From positions 10,721,928 through 10,785,927 of the forward strand of contig NC_091230.1 in the NCBI RefSeq assembly GCF_040958095.1: a stretch of DNA of 64,000 bases, written 5' to 3'. The notes beneath the pieces are model-generated. The model was not told the DNA's origin, ran no database searches, and saw nothing but the letters and a program-made list of their open reading frames with translations. A program made the position numbers and the translations under genes. The stretch is from Procambarus clarkii. Taxonomy: Eukaryota; Arthropoda; Malacostraca; Decapoda; Cambaridae. Below, one piece after another: positions 26,232-35,435 of this stretch; the stretch's first letter is position 1; each line of letters starts with the position of its first letter.

Positions 26232-29200
26232 AGATCCTGCAATGGAATGCGCAAGGACTGCGCACTAAATTGCAACACTTGCAATGCATAGCAGCAACCA
26301 AAGGCATAGACATCCTGATACTACAGGAGAGCTTGCTTCGAGCCGGATTAGAACCTAAAATCTCAGGCTATCGAGGCTTCTTCCTTCCATGGATCAATGG
26401 GCAATCCAGGGGATGTGCAATCTATGTAAAATGTGACCTGTTCTCCAAATCCATAACCAGCCCACCCAATTGTGGAGCAGGGACAGAGGTAATGGGAGTC
26501 ACCATTGAGCTAAGACACGACAAACTTGAAGTGTTCAATGTGTACAGGTCTCCACAAGCCGAAATGGATCTCTCTGTGTTATTTGGACACGCGACAACAA
26601 CAAACACAATCATTTGTGGAGATTTTAATGTGGACTTCTTCATCATCGATTGGCACTGGGCTCGAACAAAACAAATGAAGCCGGCATACACATTAAACAT
26701 CTACTGGACCAGCTTCCAGAAATACAAATCCTAAACAAGAATGAACCTACCCACATCCAAGGAGGCAGATTAGACCTAACCTTCGTTTCAGCCTCCCTAA
26801 GAGATGCAGCAACATGGTCAGTTGAGCCCACACTCACAAGCGACCACTATGGGGTCCAAATTGATCTTCAGTTAGACCTACCCACCCCACCTCCGCCTCC
26901 ATCTGAAGCCTGGAACTTTGCTTTAGCAAACTGGGACCGATTTCAAAACCTCATTTCAGAGTGGCAAAGAAACTATGATCTTCCCGAAGACATTAATCAG
27001 GCAGAACAAGAATTTGTCAAAGCGATTCAAAGTGCAGTCAACCACTCAATCCCACTGAAAAAACAGTCCACCGGACACCATAAAGATCATTGGTACTATT
27101 GCGAACGTGTCAAAGAACTCAACCATAGACTCAATAGAACAAGAAAGCTATACAAAAAGCAGCCAAGTGACCGCAACCGGATCTTACTTTGTGAGGTCAA
27201 GGAACATGTACATCGAGAGACCAGACAAATAAAAGAACAAAAGTGGCTAGAATGGTGTTCACACCTGAATGAACACACCTCTCTCGGGGAGATGTGGCAG
27301 CAAATTCACCGGGCCAAAGGGAGTAAAACACCTAAAGCTCCACACCCCAAAGATCCTCAACAGGAAGCCGAAGTACTGGCAACCAGGTTTGCAGAGAGAG
27401 CAGCCAGCAATCAACTTCCACCAGATGTATTAGCAGTACAGACCGGACTAGAGGAAGAAAGGTGGCACAGAGTCCTTGCAGCGTGTGAAGAAGTCTCTGA
27501 CACTAATGCCCCCTTCACACTGGATGAGCTCAATCGGGCTAAGAAAAACTCCAAGGATACATCCCCTGGAGCCGACAAAATAACCTATAAAATGATTAGA
27601 AACCTCGGCCCAGAGGGAGACGCTGCATACCTAAGGTTAATTAATTTAGCCTGGACTTCTCAAACTAGACCTTCTGCTTGGAATAGAGCAGACATAGTGC
27701 CGATCCCAAAACCCAAAGATCCAGCTAATCCCAGGCCTATCTCTCTCCAAAGCTGTGCAGCCAAGACGGCTGACAGAATGGCACTCAACAGACTGGAGTG
27801 GAAAATGTCTAAACTGCATCATGATATGTATGCCTATAGAAGAGGGGTTGGCACAGTGGAATGTATTACAACTCTGTTAGCCCACTTGAATGATAGACCA
27901 GGAATACTGATATTCCTGGACCTCGAAAAAGCCTTTGAACTGGCTAGCGCCCCAGCTATTCTCTGCTGCCTCATTGACAAAGAGGTCAGAGGCAACCTGC
28001 TCTCCTGGACCAAAAACTGTCTCATAAACAGAGAAGCAAGAGTAAAACTTCATGGCACAGTCTCTGAGTACAAAAGACATGAAAATGGTACACCGCAAGG
28101 AGGTATTCTTAGCCCTCTTCTCTTCAACTGTTTAATGGAAAGAATAATGAGGTTGAAACTCCCACATCACTGCAGGCTGCTAAACTACGCGGACGACTTT
28201 GTCATCATCATAAAAGGAAGGGATGCGGCGCGCCTTGCACCCAAATGCTTAGACTGCATCAGTAAAGAGGCAAAACAGATTGGGATCAAACTCAACCCCT
28301 CAAAGTCAAAGGCCATGCCCATAAAAATAGCGAAGCCCAACATCCAACTCACAGTACAGGGTCAACCAATAGAATGGGTCGACACCTATCAGTATCTAGG
28401 AATCATCCTGGACACACACATGAATTTTAATGCTGAGGTCACATACTTGAGAGAGCGAACTGCGGCCCGGACGGCAATCCTCAGGTCGCTAACCTCCCTT
28501 TCTGGAGGAGCCAATCTGCAAGTCCTTCGCACATACTATGTACAGGCAGTCAGATCAGTGATCGATTATGCCGCACCTGCACTCACAAATCTATCACACC
28601 AACAGTGGAAAAAGCTTGAAGTTGCCCAAAACAATTATATGAGAGCTGCACTGGGAGCCCCCTTGTGGACCAGGCTTGAAACTCTTAGACTAGAGACGGG
28701 TTTGCCCTCTCTACAAGAAAGAATATCACAAAGGACAGCTACAATTATCAGTAAGATAATTATTTCTTCTGATCCAATCCCAGTACGGCAGGCTTTGGTG
28801 GTTGGACTAGGCCAAAACAATGGAAACTCTTGGGTTGCAAGAGCAGGAAAAGTCCTAAACAGACTACATTTAAAAAACATGATTCTTGATAGAGAGGGTG
28901 ATCATCCACACCCAAATAACACTCCTTCCGCGCTGTGGGAAGAGCCTACTTTCAAAATAGTAATAGAAAATCTCCCAATGAAAAAGGCTGCATATGATCC
29001 GACAATCCTAAGGCGCATAATAGAAGAGCAAATGTATAGCATAGCAGTAGCAGGAGCCACCCACATCTTCACAGACGGATCGGTGGACACAGAAAATGAG
29101 AGTGCTGGCGCTGCTCTTTGCACGACCAGCGTTCAGGCATATTGGAGACTGGGAGGACTAGTATCATCAACCCAAACTGAGCTGTTCGCCATACAACAGG

Positions 29201-29919
29201 CATTCGCATATGTGATTGCACAAAACACTCAAAATGCAATCATACACACAGACTCAAAAGCTGCACTTCAAATACCAGGACAAAAACAGTGGCAAGATAA
29301 TGTGGAAATAATTACCACCATTTTGTATCAAGGAGCAGTCGCTAAAGGCAAAGGCCTCAACATAACTTTAAACTGGATCCCATCCCATATTGGAATCCCA
29401 TTAAATGAAAAAGCTGATGAAATTGCTAAATTGGCAACTCGTCATCCAGTGATACATAAAACAATTCAACCCAGCCTAGAGAACATAAAAAACATCATCA
29501 CCAAAAAACTCTCACATCTCAACAAAGCCTACCTACACCAGAGAATAGCTGAAGGTTCGCCATCTGCAACATGGTATCTTCAGGCAACCAAATTAGAAAG
29601 GTTAAATATCCCAAAAGGAATCCACAGGGAAATAGCAGTTAGGCTATATAGACTACGTCTAGGTTACAGATGCAACTGGGAGATTGGTGAACCCCGACAG
29701 AGAGAGTGCATCTTCTGCCAAACTGTCACAGAAAAGCCATTACTTCACTATCTTCTGGAATGTGAAGCAACCAATGACCTTAGAAGAGCTTTAAGAGTTC
29801 CTGAATCATGCAGTGGCCACCCTGAAGCCATCAACACAGCCACTCTCCTGGTCAACAAAGGTGTCCAGCAGCTGGACACCCTCATAAAGACTGTGAAGCA
29901 GTATCCTCCCCCACGATAA
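26168..29919 (+). pseudogene. LINE ORF2: APE endonuclease, RT, RNase H, one frameshift
   Basis: The frame starting at 26168 gives the APE endonuclease (ILQWNAQGLR, LILQES, GDFNV) and fails near 26640-26660. The next frame carries on at once (HIKHLLDQLPEIQ) for 1089 codons, so one base was gained or lost. RT motifs include TPQGGILSPLLF and YADD (about residue 512 of the second frame). RNase H has FTDGS (about 806), TELFAI, HTDSKA and NEKADEIA. A C-terminal finger, C-x2-C-x8-H-x4-C, lies near 1020. The stop follows PPPR. Apart from the single frameshift the domain set is complete. Confidence 0.85.
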
Positions 29920-30030
29920 CAGCTTGATGGTTAAATGCAACCTCAGAACACTGGAAAAAAAAAAATTGTACCACTTACGGGCTATTCATGCCCGTGCCAC
30001 CTCTTGGGTGGCTTAATCTTTATCAATCAA
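29920..30030 (+). other. LINE 3' untranslated region with hairpin tail
   Basis: A perfect 6-bp hairpin, ACGGGC/GCCCGT (29977-29982 and 29990-29995, loop TATTCAT), precedes GGTGGCTTAATC and (ATCA)n. A hairpin beside a short terminal repeat is the usual signal by which a stringent LINE reverse transcriptase recognises its RNA. Confidence 0.7.
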
Positions 30031-30203
30031 TCATGTCCTCTTCCATGGGAGGCATCTCCCGTCACGCAGGGTGCAGTCGCACCTCCACAGATCTCCAGTA
30101 TCATCTATTGATACTGGTAATGGCTCAAAAGGGCCACCACTTACGGGCTATTCATGCCCGTGCCACCTTTTGGGTAGCTTAATCTTTATCAATCAATCAA
30201 TCA
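30031..30203 (+). mobile_element. Second tail unit, SINE-like or transduced
   Basis: After the first (ATCA) tail comes about 110 bp of new sequence (TCCTCTTCCATGGGAGGCAT..) and then a second copy of the same hairpin tail, again ending in (ATCA)n at the target duplication. It looks like a short element sharing the LINE tail, or a read-through product, mobilised with the LINE. It has no ORF. Confidence 0.6.
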
Positions 30204-30301
30204 GTTAGCAGCTCACATCAACGTCTCTCTCAGTCATTGACTCCTCCAGCGACCATTCCCTGTTTCCCTGCAGACAGCTCGGCACTCAGAAGACTAAAGA
30301 G

Positions 30302-31036
30302 ATGATCATCGAGGTCTTAGTCTTGGGAGGACTTTTGCTGTTATTAACACTCTTGCACTTTCTGCGTTGCTTCATTAACAAGGTGAGGTTGTTGCAACAT
30401 CAACAAATTCTCCGGCCACAATGTGAAAGCCGCATTGTTCCAAGCGAAATAGTACTGTAGTTTACTATATTAATCTTGTTTAGAACTACAATGTTATTGT
30501 TCATGTTTTTTTGTTTTCAGGTACAAACCTCATCAAAGTCATGTGGGCAACAACCTAAGTCCTACAACACCTTCCAGAATGAGATAACCAACTTTGATGG
30601 GCTCAGACGCTCCTGTCAAGAGTCTGCTTGGCCCCTTGGCCAGAGACAGAATGTTCTCCACGCCCTGAGTGTCGCCAGCAGCTCTCTGCATGTGCCGAGG
30701 CCAACATTTACCACCTTCCAGGTTAAGGCTCCTGTCAACACTTCAGAGGTCATGTCACCAGCCAATCCCTGCCCGCAGTCAACAGCCCAGAGAGTGCCTA
30801 CTTTGGAGGAAATCTCTCGATTCCACGAAATCTCTCTATTCCTGGGCCAGCCTTCAGAGGACATTAGTATGGCTTCTGATACTATGAAAGACAAGACATC
30901 AATACCTTTGAGAGACATGACCTTGGTAGAGGTACATCCTGGTAGCGACCAGTCCCACCAAGCGACCAGGGGCATAGTCAGGCAAGCCCTGGCTCTAGCA
31001 CGTCACACTGCCTCGACCAGATGGAAGAGGCTCTAG
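30302..31036 (+). CDS. Two-exon gene for a small membrane-anchored protein
   Basis: Exon 1 (30302-30382) encodes 27 residues, MIIEVLVLGG followed by a leucine-rich run and HFLRCFINK: a signal anchor or single membrane span with basic residues after it. The donor is AAG|GTGAGG; the intron is 30383-30520 and ends in TTTTTTTGTTTTCAG. Exon 2 (30521-31036) joins in phase 0 and adds 171 codons, Ser/Thr/Pro/Gln-rich with no known domain, ending TRWKRL. Total about 198 residues. A possible upstream acceptor (CCCTGCAG, ending 30273) suggests an earlier non-coding exon. AATAAA follows at 31135. Exon 1 and its upstream flank are duplicated at 61834-62135. The product is not recognised, and a pseudogene or partial gene cannot be excluded. 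Confidence 0.55.
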
Positions 31037-31134
31037 TGTCCTGTCTATCAAGTGTTTCAAACTGTTGTTTTCCACATTAAGTTGTTCTGGAAGTTACTCG
31101 TAACTCACTGCTTGTAGTCTACACAGTTTACTAC

Positions 31135-31140
31135 AATAAA
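31135..31140 (+). terminator. Polyadenylation signal AATAAA
   Basis: AATAAA lies about 100 bases after the stop codon of the two-exon gene, a normal distance for a short 3' untranslated region. Confidence 0.5.
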
Positions 31141-31447
31141 ACATGAACATAAACCCAGTTTATAATTTATTTTCCCATCATTTAAATACTTGTTAAGGGA
31201 AACAATAATATATTATACATCATTTATTGATTAATTTGATGCCGTTACTTTGCACTTGACAATCGTATAATATTAGAGATTTTGAGAAAACTGTTAAATA
31301 TTGAGGTATTGACTTACATATTGACTAACTGGTAATGATAGCAGTAGATGGAGGCAGTAGGAGAGAGTGTCGCCAGGGAGAAGGGCAGAAATAGGTCTCG
31401 AGTTAACACCAAGGTGGAGAGTAGCAGAGATACAACACAAACTTTAC
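31141..31447. other. Intergenic, nothing recognised
   Basis: AT-rich flank of the two-exon gene, with no repeat unit or frame of note. Confidence 0.5.
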
Positions 31448-32203
31448 GCTGTTGTTGTTGTTGTTGGAGATTTAGATACTCAGAACGAAACGTCCGTGTA
31501 GCACGGGCTATGGTGAGCCCGTAATTGAGTTCGGTAATTCATGATAACCTTGTTACTGTGATATTTGGGTCATGGTTTTATATGTAGGTGGGGTTTCCTC
31601 CTTTTTCCCTGATTCTTTTTCGCTTCTGTTTTAGTCTTGTTTTAATAACATTATCTTGGTGGCTCTAGATGTAGAAAGTTCACTTGTGAGTCCCATTCCT
31701 CAACGGCTTTTCTAATCATTGTAGTCGCGGTGGAATATGTGCATATAATGCAGCTGCTGTCGTTGGATTAATGTTGAGTTTGATGGTCAGGGCTTCAGTA
31801 GCTTCACATTCCAGTAAGTAGTGCAATAGTGGCGCCTCTGCTTCTGTTCCACAGATGTGACACTCTTTAACTATTGGGTTATTATCTCCCAGCAGCACTT
31901 GTAACCAAGTCTGAGTCTGGGTATGGCTACTGCAATGTCTCTGGATGTCTTTTTGTCAGGCTTGAAAGAGTAGTACCCAGTTGTTTGTTCGTACCATATC
32001 CCAGTCGATCTTCCTTCCGCTACTTTGGCTCTAAGGCTTCAAAATTCTAAGGCAAATTTTGATATTTGAGAATATTTTCCTCTTGATTTGCTTCTTAATC
32101 TGTGAAAAGTTTGATATTTTAACCTGCCCAACAGGCAGGGCAGCGACAGTGTTTGCTAGTGAGTCTGCCTTTTCATTTCCATCTATGCCAGTATTCTTAT
32201 GTT
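31448..32203 (-). pseudogene. I-group LINE 3' fragment, minus strand
   Basis: On the minus strand it starts in the RNase H end (NGNEKADSLA-like near 32180). It passes the C-terminal finger (CHICGTEAEAPLLHYLLEC, 31799-31864) and ends with the 7-bp hairpin ACGGGCT/AGCCCGT (31503-31522) and a (CAA)n tail at 31448-31470. Frame breaks are present. Confidence 0.75.
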
Positions 32204-33608
32204 CTTACAAGAACATAAGAACAAAGGTAACTGCAGAAGGCCTATTGGCCCATACGAGGCAGCTCCTATCTATAACCCCCCATTCCCACTCATATACTTG
32301 TCCAACCCGCGCTTGAAACAATCGAGGGATCCCACCTTCACCACCTTACTCGGCAATTGGTTCCACAAATCAACAACCCTGTTACATTGTATATTTCAGG
32401 AATTCATACAACTGGTTAGCAATGTTAAAAAAAGTTTAGGAAAGCAAAAAGAAACTATGAAGTTCGCATAGCAGAGCAAGCAAAGTCAAATCCTAAAGGG
32501 TTTTTTCAGTTATATTGAACTAAGGATAGGTCCATTAAAATCTGAGACAGGTCAAATAACGGATAATGACAAGGAGATGAGTAGTATTTTTAACAAATAT
32601 TTTATATCTGTATTTACTAAAGAAGAACTTAACAATATGCCTTCAGCCGAACAAGTCTATGTGGGTGGGAATGAGGACAGTTTGACTAGTTTAGCAGTTA
32701 CCAGGGAGGATTTAGTTAAACAATTAGAAAAACTAAAACCAAACAAATCCCCATGGCCGGATGAAGTGTTTGCCAGGGTGCTTAAAGAATGCAAAGAGGA
32801 GCTTTGTGACCCACTGTCAACCATATTTAATAAATCAATAGTCAGGCAGAGTGCCAGAGTCATGGAAGGTAGCTAATGTGGTACCAATTTTTAAGAAAGG
32901 AGATAGATCACTTGCGTCAAACTATCGGCCAATTAGCCTAACGCCTATTGTGGGAAAGTTACTTGAATCAATAATTGCAAATACAATTCGTCTCCATCTT
33001 GAAAAACATAAATTAATAAATGAGTCGCAACATGGTTTTACAAATGGCCGTTCATGTTTAACAAATTTGCTAACTTTTTATTCCAGCATAGTTGAGGCAG
33101 TTGATAGTGGTAAGGATTGTGATGTTGTGTACCTTGACTTTAGCAAAGCTTTTGATGCAGTGCCACATGAAAGACTAATTAAAAAAATAGAAGCTCATGG
33201 TATTGGGGGTGCTATATTAACTTGGATTAGGGCATGGCTATTCCAAAGGAAACAGAGTTAGTATAAATGGGGTTAAGTCAGAGTGGGATAATGTTGTTAG
33301 TGGAGTACCTCAGGGCTCTGTCCTGGGACCTCTGTTGTTTATAATATATATAAATGATTTAGATTCAGGTTTGAGTAGCAACATTTGCAAATTTGCCGAT
33401 GATACGAAAATCGGTAGGGAAATTATTTCGGAGGAGGACTCACTATCACTTCAAGTTGATCTAGATAGGGTTTTGAAATGGTCAAATGATTGGCAAATGC
33501 AGTTTAATGCGGATAAATGTAAAGTTCTGAGGCTAGGTAATGATGATAGAGTTACAAGATACGAGCTAGATGGTGTTGAGATTTCGAAGTCGGAATGCGA
33601 AAGGGATG
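32204..33608 (+). pseudogene. CR1-type LINE with inverted 3' end
   Basis: 32204-32386 is the CR1 3' end in minus orientation, with its terminal GTTCTTATGTTCTT at 32204. 32387-33608 is the upstream part of ORF2 in plus orientation. It runs NYEVRIA-like, MSSIFNKYFISVFTKEELNN, NKSPWPDEVF, NYRPISLTPI, VYLDFSKAFDAVPHERL, VPQGSVLGPLLF, FADDTKIG. A 2-base loss near 33250 (after QRKQ) and other breaks inactivate it. The same junction occurs at 62286, so one structure was copied. Confidence 0.75.
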
Positions 33609-33625
33609 CGATTTTTGTTTTTCTC

Positions 33626-34498
33626 AAAACAAAAATCGATGTAATAGAAATATATTGCAGGAGCAGCAAAGATTTAGAGCAGACAGAGGTAAATACTGAT
33701 CACAAATTTCTATCTCTCTACATTAAAAAATTCGAAGGCACATTATACAATCAATTCTTCTAAATCTGTATTAAAAAATCATATTCCATCAGACATACAA
33801 TTTTTACATTTAAAATTGTATATAGGGAGTTTAGCTTTTAAATTTCATAATAATTTCCCTAAATTAAGATAACTGTTCGTCTGGAGTTCTGGTCGTTGGT
33901 TTTGATCAATCTTGGCTTATTGCATGAATCCTCGGGATTGTTACAGTCATCTTTTCTAGCTCGCTTTTTGGGCTGCAAATATTCGGTGCGGTTTTGCTCA
34001 CAATTTTTTATCGTCATATCAAATGAAGTTGAGGGAGTTTGCTTGTTACTTTTGATGGAATCATTCAAAGTAATGATCTTCTTATCGAGGCTTGTGACCA
34101 GCGTATCATTTCTTCTTTTCATTGGTACATCTGTAGATTGATTTTGTTCATCGCTTGTTTTTGCCTTATTGTCGATTACGACCTTTTCCTCCTTCTGTTT
34201 TAAATTTGCTTGCGAGCCTAGAGTCTTCTTTATCGGAGCACATACTCTTTTTGGCCTAGTTGGTTTGCGAATACAACATTCGTATATAATTTCTGCCATG
34301 GCTTTGTATATTGGACCTGTGGCGTTACAGGAAAATCTATTATTTTTCTTATTATCAGTTAGAAGTCACCAACTAATGAGTACAGTTTCTCCAAGATATG
34401 TTTTGGCAAAATATTGAAAAATACGTAAATTATGCGTCCACAAACGTATTTTCTGGTCTGTGCTAAGAACTAAACTAAATTATTCAAGGAGCGGGTTC
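33626..34498. repeat. Segmental duplication, copy 3
   Basis: It matches 23178-24056 with few differences, including the lysine-rich ORF. The left edge is a new junction with CR1, marked by a hairpin at 33609-33638. The right side continues into the same LINE fragment as copy 2. Confidence 0.8.
33859..34299 (-). CDS. Unrecognised lysine-rich 146-residue ORF, copy 3
   Basis: The reading frame is the same as at 23414-23854; the only residue change I noticed is Pro to Thr in the LIKPNDQN segment. The near identity reflects recent duplication of the whole block, so it is not evidence of selection on the protein. The function is not recognised. Confidence 0.4.
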   Translation of the reverse strand: MAEIIYECCIRKPTRPKRVCAPIKKTLGSQANLKQKEEKVVIDNKAKTSDEQNQSTDVPMKRRNDTLVTSLDKKIITLNDSIKSNKQTPSTSFDMTIKNCEQNRTEYLQPKKRARKDDCNNPEDSCNKPRLIKTNDQNSRRTVILI

Positions 34499-34801
34499 CT
34501 TTCATCATTCATACAGACTCTAAATCTTCGCTCCAGGCATTGTTATCCAGTCAGCACAGAGATAATATACATCTCACAGAAATTCAACATATAGGAAAAG
34601 ATGCCTTAATCGAGGGCTGTCAATCACCCTAAATTGGATACCAAGTCAAATTGGCGTAAAGGGTAATGAAAAGGCAGACTCACTAGCAAAAACTGCCACT
34701 GCTCTACCTGTTGTACAGGTTCAAATCCCTCCAAGTTTCTCACAGATAAAGGAGCAAATCAAGAAGAAAATATTCTGAACTATCAAAAGTCGCCACAGAG
34801 C
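34499..34801 (+). pseudogene. I-group LINE 3' fragment, left part, split by Gypsy
   Basis: It equals 24057-24356, RNase H end to the CACAGAGC word, where the Gypsy LTR begins. The rest of the fragment resumes at 40286. Confidence 0.85.
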
Positions 34802-35013
34802 TGTGGTGTTTGTGTGTTACTGAGGAAGTCTTGGTTGTAGGGTTGATGTAAAGTCATGACTTGGTTACTGACTTTAATACTTAATATGATTACATGACTA
34901 GTAGCTACCAAGCTTGGCGGGCGTCCTGTACGCTCTATTGTTTACCTCCTCCTTCTGGCGTCTCCGCCGCCGCACATAGAAAACGGATGGTACCATTTTC
35001 TGTGAACATGACA
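34802..35013 (-). repeat. 3' LTR of the Gypsy element
   Basis: 212 bp, begins TGTGGTGTTT and ends AACATGACA in plus orientation, with short inverted TGT..ACA ends. The purine-rich tract of the element abuts its inner edge. Confidence 0.92.
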
Positions 35014-35028
35014 TCCCTCCTTTTCTTT
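35014..35028 (-). promoter_or_regulatory. Polypurine tract
   Basis: Read on the minus strand, AAAGAAAAGGAGGGA lies directly against the 3' LTR, as required to prime second-strand synthesis. Confidence 0.75.
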
Positions 35029-35435
35029 AAAAAGAATGAATACAGGATGTCTACCATGCTTGTAGCACAAAGCAAAGTTATTGACACAAAGTAAGTTATT
35101 AACATATCAAGAGATACTGCATACATTAAACATTAATTAAGCACACAAAGAATTTAAACAACTTAATCTTTTCCACAAAGGATTTCATTGTTAAAAATAC
35201 ATATGCAATGTTAAACAAACATGAAAGAAACTGTAATACAAAGTTACAAAATATTGAATGAGATATCTGCATTATTCAAACAATATTAAATTTAGTTTAG
35301 CACAATAAGTAAATACTTTTCATTACATAGGAACACAATTAATCATCAAATCGTGTAGGGCGTTTAACATGACGTTTAGGACGAGAGTCCTTAAATGCAA
35401 TGACATCCCTTGATGAATTGTTTGTCGGGTTACAA
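35029..35435 (-). other. Gypsy 3' untranslated region
   Basis: About 400 bp between the pol stop and the polypurine tract. No second ORF of useful length, so no env-like gene. Confidence 0.6.

Larger units (their letters stand above)
25047..30203 (+). mobile_element. I-group LINE, 5' truncated, with 8-bp target duplication
   Basis: GTTAGCAG flanks the insert exactly (25039-25046 and 30204-30211). The pre-insertion sequence survives at 61922-61929 with one GTTAGCAG. The element carries ORF1 (CCHC gag-like) cut at its 5' side, ORF2 (APE endonuclease, RT, RNase H, C-terminal finger) and a 3' tail ending in (ATCA)n. A second tail unit at 30031-30203 lies inside the same duplication. The RNase H domain argues for the I group and against Jockey, CR1 or R1 relatives that lack it. 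Confidence 0.9.

Noticed and set aside
26011..26313. Minus-strand frames opposite LINE ORF1 and ORF2
   Set aside because: They are antisense shadows of recognised LINE domains.
35014..35435. Envelope gene after pol, making the Gypsy element an errantivirus
   Set aside because: Only about 420 bp with no ORF of suitable size or membrane segments.
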